64,000 nucleotides of DNA from Balamuthia mandrillaris (GCA_031835245.1 JAVKOQ010000003.1:409001-473000), one strand, 5' to 3'. Positions 1 through 12,641 are shown, numbered from the stretch's first letter. Notes: generated by a model not told the origin, from the sequence alone. A program made the numbers and translations.

Positions 1-2162
1 TCTTCCTCAGCAGGAGGTGCAGGCAAGGGTTCCAACTCAGCCCGACTGGGAAGCACAGGCGGTGGCAAGGCCGGCTCCACCTTCATCTCCTCCACGTAGT
101 TGTAGGGGATATTGCCCTGCTGTCCGTTCAGCTCCACCTTCCACCAGTTCTTGTTGGTCTTGTCGATGACCTTGAGCACATCGCCTACCTGCATGCTCAG
201 CTCTCCCTGTCTCTCTGCGTTGAATGCCCATTTGGCCTTGACGAAGCAGTCAGTGGAAGAGGAGGTAGGAGGGAGAGGCGGTGGACCGCCAGGAACAGAG
301 GGAATGGCGCGGGCGGCGAAGGGATCAGCAGCGGCACCAGCTGGACCGAACTGGTTGATAGCTTGTTCTAAACGATTGCCCGTGCCTATTTTTTTTTATA
401 TTGTTGTCAGTTTTTATAAACGTGGAAAATAAAAATAACACAGATACAAACCTCCACTAATAGGAGCCCAAGTCATGGGACGAGCAGCACTAGGACGGCT
501 GAATACGTCCTCCGAAAGAGAGGAAGGAGGTCGAACGGCTCCGTCATCGCTGGAGAGAGGAGCGAGATTGTTCTTGCTGCCTCGTTTCTTTTCCTTGTCC
601 TTCTTCTTTCCGTCTTTCTTGGAGAGACTCTTGGCTTTCATCACCTCTTTCTTCTTCTTGTCCATGTCAGGCACGAGCTGGTTGCTAAAGTTGGGGTTGT
701 AGGCTTCCGCAAGATTGCCTTCGGGCTCTTTGTTGGGCTTCACGATGACTGCTTCGCCGATGCTCTCTTTCAGTTTCTCCAATTGTTCTGTTATTTTTGT
801 TTGTTAGCTAACGTGTTTGAATGCAGGTGTTACACTCAAAGACATAAAGGAAAAAGAAACAAGAAATAATGGAGATAAAAATAAACAAAAAAATGCTATA
901 GCAACACAATGCAGAGAAAAAAAAACGCAGATTGTTTTCATGAGGCAGAATAAACGTACGCTGCATAGCGTCAAGGTTGTTGGCTCTTGCCTTCATGGTC
1001 ATGCACCATGCCTGCAACAGCTTGAAGTAGGTCTGTTGGCAGTGACGTTCCACATCGGCTGCGATGAGGTCTCTGTATTCTGTGATTTGCTTTTGAGTTG
1101 TTTCCCATTGTGTTGTAAGCTGTATATTGTGTGTATAAGATTTGTATAAGTTCTTACGAAAGAATAATAACAATGAAAGAAGAAGAAGAAGGAAGGAGGA
1201 GAAGTGGAGCACGAAAAAAAGGCGATCATAGAATAAAGAAAGCAAGAAAAACGAACCTCGTTTGCGTCGAGCAAGCCCTTCTTCAGTTCTTTGCGGAAGG
1301 TGCCTCCTTTGCTGCGTAACTCTGTGTCAAACTTCACAATTGCTTTTCTCACATCTTTTTCTTTTTTCTATTTGGTTTTGTTTTTTTGTTTAGCAAATTG
1401 TTTATCTTTTTTTTTTTTGATGAAAGAAAGAAAGAAATACTTACAAGTGTTTCTCGCACTTCTGCTTCCATACCGATCGTCAACGGATCCACAAAAGAAT
1501 TTTGTGCAGCTTCGTCCTATAGGAAAACTTATGAGCCAAAAAGGGAGAACGCAAAGAAAAGAGGAGAGGAGAGGATTCAATTCTACCCAAGGTTGCGTTC
1601 TATCCAGCTCTCTTTGTTTTTCTCCAAGATCTTTGAAGCACTTGGCTTAAAAAAACGGTTTAATGAACAGGTTTAGTGGCACATAACGACTGAGGCGAAA
1701 AAAGCACACAAACCCCATTCCGAGTCCAGGCCGATCGTTTCGGCAATGATGGACCAGAGATCGGCGATCTTCTCACCGGTTTCCTGCTGGGCTGCAGGGA
1801 GAAAAAGATACGTAACATATTTAAAAAAATGTGCGAAGAACAAGAAGAAAAAGAAGAACAACAAGAAGAAGAAAGAAGAGAGAAGAAGAGGAACGATATA
1901 AAGGAAGACAGAATTGACGTTTAGAAGTATAAAAATAAAAAACCTTTCATTAGTCTTTGGTACTGCTGCACCAATTTGATGAGCTCTGGAGCATGTTTGG
2001 TTTGTATGTCTTTGGTGCCCTATGCGCGTGTGGGAGAAGCAAAAAAAAATAATCAATAAGCTGGTTGACGGAAAGTAATATTTTTAAAAAAATTACCTCA
2101 ATCAATTTGTTCACTTTGCTTTTCCATAGCGTTACTTCCTCTTTCTCCAGCGGAGCCGACAT
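1..2162 (-). CDS. BAR-SH3 domain protein (3' end outside window)
   Basis: Predicted membrane-curvature adaptor of the amphiphysin/endophilin class. The splice model starts at ATG 2162 (MSAPLEKEEV) and joins nine exons: 2162-2097, 2019-1944, 1791-1714, 1645-1587, 1516-1445, 1367-1257, 1119-960, 787-452 and 367 to the window edge; all phases agree. The first seven exons give a long helical region with BAR-like pattern (IADLWSIIAETIGL, AKCFKDLGEKQREL, FVDPLTIGMEAEVRETL, IVKFDTELRSKGG). A lysine-rich linker with KKKKEVMKAKSLSKK follows, then an SH3 domain near 260-85 with the ALYDF-like AKWAFNAE, the WW of NKNWWKVEL and the NIPYNYVEEM end. Family knowledge: BAR dimers bend membranes and SH3 domains recruit proline-rich partners such as dynamin. 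After the SH3 comes a proline/glutamate-rich tail that runs off the window, so the C-terminus is unknown. The BAR assignment rests on pattern; the SH3 is clear. Confidence 0.8.
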
Positions 2163-2500
2163 GGGTGCTTTATAAGGTGTGTTTGTTGTAAGGGAGGGGG
2201 AGGAGTCTGTTTTGTTGGTTGCTCGCCTTTCGGTCTCCTTCACTTTGGTTTTTTTTTATTTTTTATTTTTTTGTTGTGTCACCAAATGAATGAATGAATG
2301 AAGGCCTATGAAAGAGATTTTGGTCGCATAGCATGCAGATTAATTAATGGATATCATTCCATTCATTTTTCAAATTCCGATGACATTTCATTTTCCTTAT
2401 TTACAAAACTATGACGTCAACACTCCTTATACTCTCCTTTGGTGATGTGGATTTTTCGTATATTTGGAAATAATGACATCATATTTTAAAAAAGAAAGAG
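2163..2500. other. Divergent intergenic region, BAR-SH3 / COQ7
   Basis: About 340 bases between two divergent start codons. It holds a T-rich run near 2247-2275, tandem gaatgaat units at 2287-2300 and AT-rich sequence up to the COQ7 start. I see no clear TATA box or other gene. It probably holds both promoters. Confidence 0.4.
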
Positions 2501-3185
2501 ATGAAGAGAACGCTGATCTCGAGCGTGCGGGCGACGCCTCCTCGAGCCTGTGGGTGGAGCCTGGCCGATGGAGCGACAACAAGACTGCACAACCCCCGCA
2601 AGTGCCTCTACCTAGGGATGCATGCAATGACCTCTCAACGCAGAACCATGTTCTCCGACGAGAAAAGAGAGATTTACGATCGAATGATTCGAGTCGATCA
2701 GGTTTGTTGCTCTTCCTTCTCCCTCGTTGTTTCATCCTCATCACCAAGCACTCACCACGGGTTTCCTCTTTGAAGGCGGGAGAAATGGGAGCACAGCAGA
2801 TCTACAAAGGCCAGTTAGCGGTACTCAAAGGGACACCCGAGAAGCCAGTCATCGCAGAAATGGCACGCCAGGAAGAGAAACACCTCAAAGCCTTCAACGA
2901 GATGATGGTCAAGCATCGGGTGCGTCCCAGCGCCTTGTCCCCCCTCTGGGAGGTGGCTGGCTACGCCCTGGGCGTAGGAACGGCCCTCTTGGGCAAGGAG
3001 GCCGCCATGGCGTGCACTGTGGCTGTGGAGACGGTGATTGGGCACCATTATAATGACCAGCTGAGAACGTTGAACGAGAAGGGATATGAAGACGAAGAGG
3101 ACCGAAAGTTGAGGAAGGTGCGTAGATGAGAAAGAATGAGAGAGAGAGAGAGAGAGAGGGGGGGGGAGGGAGAGAGAGGGAGAGG

Positions 3186-3234
<49 letters not shown>

Positions 3235-3535
3235 CAAAGGCAGTTTTATGTGTAACCACTTAACTTAACAACTTTAACTTTCACACATGATAGATGATAA
3301 AGGAGTTTAGGGATGACGAATTGGAGCATTTAGACACCGGTTTGAAGCACGATGCTGAACAGGTATGTAGTGGTGATGAAGGTTGTTATCTCATTGTGTT
3401 GATCTCCACATCTCATGAATTTATTCCCCCCCCCCCAATCTTCTAACAACCACCTAGGCTCCGTTATACAAGGTATTGACCACAGCCATCGAGACCGGCT
3501 CCAAGGCGGCCATTTGGGTCGCCACCCGCCTGTAA
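2501..3535 (+). CDS. COQ7: 5-demethoxyubiquinone hydroxylase, mitochondrial (COQ7/CLK-1)
   Basis: Di-iron monooxygenase that hydroxylates demethoxyubiquinone in the penultimate step of ubiquinone synthesis on the mitochondrial inner membrane. Four exons (2501-2701, 2776-3117, 3294-3362, 3458-3535) are all phase 0 and give 229 residues. The first ~45 residues are rich in Arg/Ser/Thr and lack acids until FSDEKRE, as expected of a mitochondrial presequence. The ferritin-like fold is marked by [17 protein letters not shown], by the ExxH ligands in [11 protein letters not shown] and [10 protein letters not shown], and by [12 protein letters not shown]. The length fits the family core (about 180) plus a presequence. 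Intron 2 carries a long GA tract. ATG 2501 was chosen because it is the first ATG in frame with the presequence; an internal Met (MHAMTSQ) is possible. Family identity is firm. Confidence 0.95.
3136..3232. repeat. (GA)n microsatellite in COQ7 intron 2
   Basis: Almost pure GA dinucleotides interrupted by a G-rich patch (ggggggga) and ggagagag units. It lies wholly inside the intron between 3118 and 3293 and is typical of the GA/CT tracts found in many introns of the window. Confidence 0.9.
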
Positions 3536-3670
3536 TGCTCTCTCTCCTTGTCCCGATACTGTACATTTTTAGCACAACAAGAGCAGTTTTTGTGCACCAT
3601 GTGATACTTTGTGTCGACAACATCTCTGTCGACAATAACTGTGAATAGTGTCGACAACTTAAAATAAAAG

Positions 3671-4522
3671 ATGAATGGGCGGCCGATGAGCAGACAAGGG
3701 ACGGCCATGTTGAGCACTGCCTTTCTCCGCGGTGGCGATCGAAAAGTAAAAGGAGGGGCAGGAGTGTTCTTTTCTACTGCCCCCGCTCACCTCGCCTCGA
3801 AACCAAAGCAACGCATCTTTTCTGGCATCCAAGCCACCGGAAAGCTACACTTGGGAAATTATTTGGGAGCCATAAGCAACTGGGTTCGTTTGCAAAAGGA
3901 ACACCATCGCGGTGATGAGGGCGGCCACGATGACCACGCGCAAATCATTTTTGGGATCATGGACCTTCACTCCTTGACCAACACCACGCTGAACCCGGCC
4001 GACTTGAGGGAGAGCACCATGGAGGTCGCTATCGCGCTTCTCGCTTGTGGGATCGATCCAACGAAAACCATTTTGTATCCTCAATCATGGGTTTGTTTGT
4101 TTTTGATTTCTTTCTTTTTTTTTCTTTTCTTTTTTTGTAACAGAACCATCTTTTTTTTTTTGGTCCTTTGTTTTGATGAAGGTATCGGGTCATGCTGAGC
4201 TGGCGTGGATATTGGGGTGTAGAACATCGATAGGTGCTCTCAACCGAATGACTCAGTACAAGGTTTTTTTTTCCTTTCTGTTTTTTCTTTTTTGTTTTGG
4301 TTGTTGTTTCTTTTCTTTTGTTTTGTTCGTTGCTTTTGTTGTAACGTTCGTTTTCATTCTTGCTCGGCTTACTCTTTTTTTAAAAATAATTATTCAACAA
4401 CAGGAGAAGAAAGCGACACAAGGCTCAATGTTGGGATTGTTCTCTTACCCTGTTCTTATGGCTGCTGATATTCTCTTATATAGGTAAAAGCAAGAATAGA
4501 AGAGTGAATATACGAGGGAGGA

Positions 4523-4569
<47 letters not shown>

Positions 4570-5329
4570 TCTGACTGAATGAACACTCTTATTCCAATCA
4601 TTCACAGAGCCACACATGTCCCTGTTGGCGATGATCAAACGCAACATCTGGAGCTCACTCGTAACATTGCGGAAAGTTTCAACAATCATTACAAAACTGA
4701 CTTTTTTCCTCTTCCTACTCCTACCTTCAGTAAGTCGCTTACATTCCTTTGATCTCTCCAAACGTTTATTTCTTTCTACTCATCTCTTTAGCACAACAAA
4801 AAACATGACAACAAATAAAACAGCGCAGTTTCAACGAGTGATGAGCCTACGAGATGGCACCAAGAAAATGAGCAAGTCAGACGAGTCCGATAAAAGCCGC
4901 ATCAACCTCACCGATACCAAAGAAGAAATTGAGGTCAAGATTCGCAAAGCCAAAACCGACAGCACTTCCTCGCTCAGCTTTGACCCCAAAGAGCGACCCG
5001 AAGTATCCAACTTGCTCAATATGTACTCTTCTCTTTCTGCGATCGCGAGTGGGACGCAAGAGAACAACAACTACAACGACAGCTACTCTCACAAGTCTCT
5101 AACCGTGGCAGAAGTGGTGGAACGGTTTCAAGGGAAAGACACGTTGCAGTTCAAAGAGGAGCTGGCGAGATTGGCGGTGGCCAAGCTTGCTCCAATTGGA
5201 GAGAGGATCAGAGAGCTTAGAGCCAACCCAGAATTTGTGGAGAGAACCCTGAGGGAGGGGGCAAGAAAGGCTGACGAAGTGGCAACGAGAAACTTAGCCG
5301 AGATCAAGCGGATAGTTGGTCTATTGTAA
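3671..5329 (+). CDS. WARS2: Tryptophanyl-tRNA synthetase, mitochondrial (bacterial type)
   Basis: Class I synthetase charging tRNA-Trp, of the bacterial/mitochondrial TrpS type. Exons 3671-4090, 4182-4262, 4404-4483, 4608-4729 and 4824-5329 join in frame to 402 residues. Residues 1-45 are basic and Ser/Ala-rich with no acids apart from one Asp, a likely mitochondrial presequence. [20 protein letters not shown] carries the HIGH-type motif (HLGN). [27 protein letters not shown] and [18 protein letters not shown] are the usual TrpS core blocks, and KKMSKSD is the second ATP signature. Between the KMSKS block and the C-terminal helices lies a short Asn-rich insertion (ENNNYNDSY). The next-to-last intron (4730-4823) has a minimal boundary and its acceptor was picked because only it keeps the frame. 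Mitochondrial location is inferred from the N-terminus and from the bacterial type of the enzyme. Confidence 0.94.
4529..4566. repeat. (GA)n tract in WARS2 intron 3
   Basis: Pure GA run inside the intron, about 40 bases ahead of the acceptor at 4606. Confidence 0.85.
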
Positions 5330-5572
5330 CTGTTACAACAAAAAAGAAAAGACGAACAACAAAAAAAAACGACAATAATCTAGATCGATCACATACCATA
5401 AATAATTAAGCTGACGTGTTGAATAACTCCGAAAACTCCGTCCATGACCAAAAATTCAGTTCTCGTATCCTCCCATCGCCCCCCCTTTTTTTCTTTCTTT
5501 TACTATTTCAGTTCCCTCACGTCCCCAGTCCAAGTCGTGTACTACGTGTGAGCGAGGAAGGTATCGTCAAAC

Positions 5573-6570
5573 ATGAAGGTGAGTCTTGCTTTTCCTCCGC
5601 ACGTTCCTCTTCATATGATTGTTTTGGGTTTGGTGCTCCAAGATTTATGTTCTGATGTTTATTATTCTTGCTCTAGCTCAACATTGCCAACCCGTCCACT
5701 GGGTGCCAGAAGCTTATTGAAATTGAAGATGAGCGTAAGCTGTAAGTACTTCTTCGATAGAAACAGCCCTTTTGGTGTATGTCTAATCTCGTTCCTCCTT
5801 TTTCTTAGGCGCATTTTCTACGACAAGAGAATGGCCGCTGAGGTGGAGGTTGACGCTCTTGGCGATGAGTTCAAGGGTTACGTCATGAAGATCACCGGTG
5901 GAAATGACAAACAGGGTTTCTGTATGACCCAGGGTGTGCTCACTCAGGGCCGTGTCCGTCTCCTTTTGGACAAGGGTATTTTACTTTCTCCTCCTGCTTC
6001 ATCTTTCCCTGTGTATCTTTTGTACCTCGGCCTAATCGCCTGGTCCAACCAGACTCCAAGGGTTTCCGCGAGAGGAGGGACGGTGAGCGCAGGAGGAAGT
6101 CCGTCCGTGGCTGCATTGTTGGCTCCGACTTGAGCGTCCTCAACTTGGTCATCATCAAGAAGGGAGAGAACGATCTGCCCGGCCTCACAGACAAAGAGTT
6201 GCCCAAGCGCCTTGGTCCCAAGAGGGCCTCCAAGATCAGGAGGTTGTTCGACCTCAAGAAGGATGACGACGTACGCCCCTGGGTTGTTCGCCGTGTGATC
6301 CCCGGTAAGGAGGGCAAGAAGGGAAGGACCAAGGCCCCCAAGGTCCAGCGTCTGGTCACCCCCGTTGTTTTGCAACGCAAGAGGAGAAGGATTGCCCTCA
6401 AGAAGAAGCAATTGAAGAAGAGCAAGGAGGACGCCGCTGAGTACGCCAAGCTCTTGGCCCAAAGGCGTAAGGAGGCCAAGGCTAAGCGCCAGGCCCTCAT
6501 CTCCCAGCGCCGTGCTTCTTCCATGCGCCGATCCAAGAAGTCCACCGCTGAACCCGCTGCCGCTCAATGA
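5573..6570 (+). CDS. RPS6: 40S ribosomal protein eS6
   Basis: Small-subunit ribosomal protein. Exons 5573-5578 (only ATG AAG), 5677-5741, 5809-5975 and 6053-6570 join to 251 residues, the usual family length. Diagnostic segments are [70 protein letters not shown] and [17 protein letters not shown]. The C-terminus ends in a basic helix and [14 protein letters not shown], a cluster of Ser next to Arg like the sites phosphorylated by S6 kinase in other eukaryotes. A first exon carrying just the start and one codon is common in intron-rich ribosomal protein genes. An acceptor-like tttcag at 5504-5509 suggests a 5'-UTR intron as well. Codon use is more G/C-ending than in neighbouring genes, as expected of a highly expressed gene. 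Confidence 0.97.
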
Positions 6571-6927
6571 ACGACCCCGCTCATTTTTCCTCCGTAACCC
6601 AACAAAGACCAACAACAGCTCCTCATGATCTTCACACCAAGGGTACTCTCAATATTGTCCGCTATTTAAATATCCCTCCTTGGCTGCTTTAGTAAACGAT
6701 ACCTTCCTCATGATATCGTTTTCTCTCTTTCCGCTCCTCTCCCTTCTCTCATTATCAACTTGGTTGCGCGTCTTCTTTGGGGCCGTTGTTGCTAGTGCGT
6801 TCAGCTTATCTCTTTTTTTCGTCTCTGCTTTGTGGCTGTTCTGCACCGTTTGCCGCCAAAGGCAGTTTTACCATGTCGTCTCGAAAGTTTTTTTTTGTCT
6901 TTCCCGCCAAATGGCTGGTCCTCTCGT
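6571..6927. other. Convergent 3' region, RPS6 / sulfotransferase
   Basis: About 360 bases between two stop codons on opposite strands. It is T-rich on the + strand and must hold both 3' UTRs. I find no gene, tRNA or repeat in it. Confidence 0.4.
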
Positions 6928-8542
<1,615 letters not shown>

Positions 8543-8673
8543 AACAAACTCGTGTGGGGCAGCACGAATGGTAATGGCATGCTGCAAAAAATTCTGTTAA
8601 TGAATTGCGAAATATGGACTAAAACTTGCTTGTGCCACACAAGGAAAAAAAACAGGTTTAACAAAAAAGAAAC

Positions 8674-8744
8674 TCCCTTGCCGGGAATCGAACCCGGGGT
8701 GGCTGGGTGAAAGCCAGCCGTGTTACCTACTACACCACAAGGGA
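8674..8744 (-). tRNA. trnE(UUC): tRNA-Glu (UUC)
   Basis: On the minus strand the sequence folds as a 71-base cloverleaf. The acceptor stem is TCCCTTG paired with CAAGGGA, the D arm is GTGTAGTAGGTAACAC (A box), and the anticodon arm CTGGCTTTCACCCAG places TTC in the loop. The T arm CCGGGTTCGAATCCCGG (B box) is perfect. The minus-strand 3' flank is TTTCTTTTTTG, a Pol III-type terminator. There is no intron and no encoded CCA. It is the only intact tRNA I see. Confidence 0.95.
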
Positions 8745-8792
8745 CCTTGCTGCAAAGTGAGGAAAGCGTTTTCTACTAAAAAAGAGCAAAAG

Positions 8793-8853
8793 TGCCTTGT
8801 GGTGTGGTCGGCAATCCTATCTTTTCTGCCTTTACCGGCTGCACCACAAGGGA
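8793..8853. repeat. tRNA-Glu-derived inverted repeat 1
   Basis: Left arm 8795-8814 (ccttgtggtgtggtcggcaa) copies the 5' end of tRNA-Glu through the A box. Right arm 8832-8853 is the same sequence inverted (accggctgcaccacaaggga). The arms are separated by about 17 T/C-rich bases. No T arm is present. Confidence 0.75.
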
Positions 8854-8875
8854 ACTCTGGCTCGCTTCCCTTGTG

Positions 8876-8920
8876 GTGTGGTCGGTAATACTGGGACAAA
8901 CTCGTCTTACCAGCTAGACC
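8876..8920. repeat. tRNA-Glu-derived inverted repeat 2 (decayed)
   Basis: The left arm ttcccttgtggtgtggtcgg (8876-8895) matches the tRNA-Glu 5' end. The right arm cttaccagctagacc pairs only with the inner part and lacks the acceptor-stem end. Confidence 0.55.
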
Positions 8921-9283
8921 TAAAACTATCTATGATTGCGGTGCGGAGCCTTGCCGCGTAAAATATTCAACTCGTTCAGCGTGGGGCTCAAGTCGACCGC
9001 CTTCCAACAGTGTTGGTAGATCAAGTCCCTCCAGTGGGTGGCAAGTGCAGGCCATGTTGCCCAGCGTGCTGGCGGGCATGCTCTCTAGGAGCAGCACCAC
9101 CGGGTTCATCGGCAGTTCGGCAGGAAGACCTATCTTGTCTTTGTTGTTGCGGTCTTGTTCGCATGTCGCGTCTCCCTTTTGCTCCTCCCTTTCCCAAGTC
9201 GAAGCATTACCGCCCCGCTTCTCTTCCTCTGCCTTCTCCATTTTTTTTTGTCCTTTCTTTTGTATGGGAAGTTGTTTGAATAA

Positions 9284-9339
9284 TTCCCTTGTGCTGTAGC
9301 CGTAACAACGTGTTTTCCCAGTGTGGATCACACGAGGGA
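9284..9339. repeat. tRNA-Glu-derived inverted repeat 3
   Basis: The left arm ttcccttgtgctgtagcc starts at 9284. The right arm ends at 9339 as ggatcacacgaggga. Both are variants of the tRNA-Glu 5' end, in opposite orientation. Confidence 0.55.
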
Positions 9340-9352
9340 CCCTCCTCTGAAA

Positions 9353-9397
9353 CTCATTTGCCTACCGTTACCGTTCGTTCCCTTGTGCTGTAGCCGG
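9353..9397. repeat. tRNA-Glu 5'-end fragment (single arm)
   Basis: ttcccttgtgctgtagccgg at 9378-9397 has no partner close by. Its upstream flank tttgcctaccgtt..cgttccc is repeated ahead of element 5 (from 9530), so the repeated unit is longer than the tRNA part. Confidence 0.5.
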
Positions 9398-9431
9398 TTT
9401 TTCGTTTGTCACCCTAAAAAGAGTGCCCGAA

Positions 9432-9496
9432 TGCCTTGTGGAGCAGTCGGCAATTCTTTTTTTTCTCCCCTCTTTATCGGCTACACCACAAGGGAA
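9432..9496. repeat. tRNA-Glu-derived inverted repeat 4
   Basis: The left arm tgccttgtggagcagtcggc (9432-9451) and right arm atcggctacaccacaaggga (9476-9495) flank a T/C-rich loop. Element 1 has the same layout and a similar left flank (aaaagagc/aaaagagtgc), so the two look like copies of one element. Confidence 0.65.
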
Positions 9497-9529
9497 GTTG
9501 TTGAAAGCTGGCAAGCCGTGTTTTTCCCG

Positions 9530-9606
9530 TTTGCCTACCGTTCGTTCCCTTGCGATGCAGCTGGTGCGAGGGGTTTTCGCGGTGTTACCCACCACACCAC
9601 AAGGGA
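9530..9606. repeat. tRNA-Glu-derived inverted repeat 5
   Basis: The left arm ttcccttgcgatgcagctgg starts at 9545. The right arm gttacccaccacaccacaaggga ends at 9605; its inverse matches the tRNA through the A box and the GGTAAC of the D arm. Confidence 0.65.
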
Positions 9607-9768
9607 TTTGTGTTGCAATGGTTTTCGTTTGGACACCACCGCTCTAGCTCATAATACTGTAGTAAGAATTTTAAACACAAAGAAGAAGCAAAAAGAAAAG
9701 AGAGGCATAAAATAGAAATAAACCAGTGCTGGTTGTATACAAAGTAAAAGCATACAGGTCTTTGTTGC

Positions 9769-12641
9769 TCATTCTCCCTTATAGTTCTGTTAGAAACAAA
9801 AAAAAAAAATAAAAGAAAAAAACAAAACAAAAAAGATGGTTTCAATACATATAGAGAAAGAGAGAAAAGAGATAGTTTTAAAAAAAAAAGATAAAGAAAA
9901 AAAGTAAAGAGTAAAGAGCAAAAAATAAACAAGAGGAAAAAATAAATCAATTTTTACCTTTAAATAACGTCGTTGTAGCTTGTGTCGAATACGTTGATAA
10001 GCTGGAACAACGATAATGCCTAGAAACATCCCGAGTATCAACAACTCCCAATCCAACCGATCCATTCTTTCCTGTTGTTGCTGCAGTCGTCCAATCGTTT
10101 CGTTGAAAATCTTTTTCTTTTTGCTGTTGCTATTTTTCTGTTCTTCTCCGATGAGTGTTTCCTTGTCAAAATGTTGAGCATGTAACAGCTCGGGATCAAC
10201 CGTGAACCGCGCATCAGGAGAGATTTCTCCCTGTTCATCATTCTTCTTCCTTTCTTCCTCTTCCAACAATGTCTCTAATGACTTGTCGGCCTTGTGTTTG
10301 CTTTCGATGGTAGTTACCGCTGCTGGTTCCTCAGTCAAATGGCATTCTTCTTCCCATTTGTCATGCTCACATTGACTCACAAGCCTTTGTAAATGGGATA
10401 ATACAATGTTAGGTGAAAAAAAAAACAGAAAACGAAGAAAGAAATAAATAAGGCGTACTGTTCAAAATGAGAAAACGGGCAGATGTGGCCTTCACAAATG
10501 GGAAGTATGAGTTGCTCGTCGTTGTAAAGCACTTGGATGACGTGCTCTTCTCCTTCATCGTATTCATCATACTTTATACTGTGCAACTCGAATGCAAAGT
10601 AAGAGGAATAGCGAGGCTGGGCTGCATTTTCTCCATAATATAAATATTCAATTCTTTTTAAGAAATGACAAAAGAAAAAGAGAGAGACAGAGATAGAGAT
10701 AGAGACAGAGACAGAGACAGAGACAAAGACAGAGACAGAGACAGAGACAGAGACAGAGACAGAGACAGAGACAGAGACAGAGACAGAGACAGAGACAGAG
10801 AGAGAGACAGAGACAGAGACAGAGACAGAGACAGAGAAACGACAAAAGAGAAAAAGAACAGAAAGAGAAAGAGAAAGAGAAAAGATGAAGAAAAAGCGAA
10901 AAGCGAAAAAGCGAAAGAGAGAAAGAGAGCGTGTGCAAGAAGGAATACACAGAAAAAGAATAAGCAAAACTAGGAAGCAGAAGATAAACAATAACAAAGC
11001 AGATGAAGAAGGAGGACATCAACAAGAAAGAAGAGGGGGAGCAGAAAGCGAAAGGAGACTACGTACAAATATTTGGTAAAGATAAAGCAGACATCATTCC
11101 CAACAGGGTTCCGTCATGAGCAGAAAAAAGTGTAAACTTTGGTGGAGACTTTTCCTTTTTATCCTTCTTCTTTCCTTCTGCCTTTGGTTTGCTCGCAAGT
11201 GCTGCTCCTTCTTCCTCTCCAGTAATCAACTCGGTAGTACCATCAGGCTTGATCCGGATATGTGATGCCAAAAAGTCTTTGATCTGTTTTTTATGTTAAG
11301 TTTTGTTTATATTTTAAGAAAGCAGACAGAGGAAAGGAGAAAGAAGGCTGGCACCTCATTTATGAGAATGCCTCCAGCCAGGCATCCCATCTGTCTCGTT
11401 GGAAACTTTTGTGTATACTGCAAACGTATTGAAAGAAGAGAAAGAATTAAAAGATCACATTAAAAAAAAGAAGCAAAAAACATATTCAAAAAGACACGTA
11501 CAAACCAAGCAGCCACCCTTTCTATCTCTTTCATCATCTCCGGGGTGACTGGGTGACTCGGTCTATTGTGAATGCGCTCCGCCTGGAGCAAAGTCTTGAT
11601 GCTGGCAACATCTCCCAACTGCACGTCATAGCCAAACAACTGAGAGAGATAGCGCCGCAGTCGCTCCGTTTTCTTGTTCATGCTCTCCCACTCTGCCCCT
11701 TGTTTGACCTTCTTGGCCAGCTCCTTCAAACGAGGACAGTTCTTGTAGGCGTAGAGCACCCTATCTTGATGCTTCTCGGCGGCGTGAATAGGAACAGGTT
11801 GGATTAGGCCTGGAAGCCCTTCAGAGCCTGTTCCTGGTGGATACAGTCCGTGCATAAAACTCTGTTTGTGTATGAGAGAGAGAGAGAGAGAGCGAGAGAG
11901 AGCGAGAGAGAGAGAGAGAGAGAGAAGAGAGGTATCAGTATGGTTGAAAGTTTGAGAGTGAGAAGAAAGAAGAGACCTGAGCGCTCATGAGCGTTCGTTC
12001 CTTGCTGGTGGAACGAGCAAAGACCTCGTGCACGGAATACCGCGGGCTCAGCAAGCCAAACTCCTCCACATAGCGTTGGCGAAACTTTTGGCCGAGCTCA
12101 TAGTGCTGCTTCATGCCCAACCAGGTCAGCTGGCCCAAGCCCTCCGGCCATTCGCTCGTCGAGTTCGGGAAGAGCTTCACTGGCGTTCTATTTTTTTTAA
12201 AACACAAAAACAAGAAAAAAAATAAATAAAAAAAGAAAAAAAAGAAAAAAAAAAGAAAAAATAATAAAAATAAACAAAAAGAAAAGAAAAAGAAAAAGAA
12301 AAAGAAAAATTGTTAAATAAAATTATAAATAAAATAAAATAAAATAAAATAAAATAAAATAAAATAAAATAAAATAAAATAAAAAAGACAAAAAGAAACC
12401 TGTCTCCATGGCGAGTGATGACCAAGGCAGCCTTCAAAGTGGAGGCGGAGAGTTCTACGTGTCGACCAGAGGGGGAGGACGAAGATTTGTAGGAAGACGT
12501 GGTGGTGGAGGCAAATTGGATGCTTTGTTGTTGGTCGTTGTTGTTGTCGTTGGTTTGTTCGGCGGTGACGACCACCACCACCAGCCACAACAGCAAAATA
12601 GTTGGATGCAAAAGACGACGACCTCTTCCCTGGGTCAGCAT
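9769..12641 (-). CDS. Histidine acid phosphatase, type I membrane protein
   Basis: Secretory or lysosomal-type acid phosphatase of the histidine phosphatase (clade 2) family. The signal peptide MLTQGRGRRLLHPTILLLWLVVVVVTAEQ starts at 12641. The catalytic motif RHGDR|TP is split by intron 1 (exon end AG, next exon AACGCCAG), and the proton-donor motif SAHDGTLLG lies at about 11090-11125. Typical segments between them are GLGQLTWLGMKQHYELGQ, FARSTSKERTLMSAQ, MHGLYPPG and AERIHNRPS. A lysine-rich insert (KPKAEGKKKDKKEK) precedes the HD motif. After the enzyme domain come an acidic linker with many Lys/Glu and one hydrophobic helix (LDWELLILGMFLGIIVVPA, about 10060-10005). The basic tail RIRHKLQRRYLKNYKGE ends in the small last exon (stop 9769). 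This layout resembles animal lysosomal acid phosphatase: luminal enzyme, one membrane span, short cytosolic tail. Introns hold several simple repeats. Confidence 0.9.
10680..10850. repeat. (AGAGAC)n hexanucleotide array
   Basis: About 25 nearly perfect agagac units, beginning with agagat variants, inside an intron of the acid phosphatase gene. Confidence 0.92.
11874..11926. repeat. (GA)n tract with GAGC variants
   Basis: GA run with two agcgagag interruptions in an acid phosphatase intron. Confidence 0.85.
12328..12384. repeat. (AAAAT)n pentanucleotide tract
   Basis: Eleven or so tandem aaaat units in intron 1 of the acid phosphatase gene, after A-rich (aaaaag)n sequence from 12225. Confidence 0.9.

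Noticed and set aside
8930-9331. 133-residue minus-strand frame
   Set aside because: It overlaps a tRNA-derived inverted repeat, has no recognised domain and no neighbour support.
10680-10850. Possible CRISPR-like array
   Set aside because: Direct tandem hexamers without spacers in a eukaryotic intron; a microsatellite, not CRISPR.
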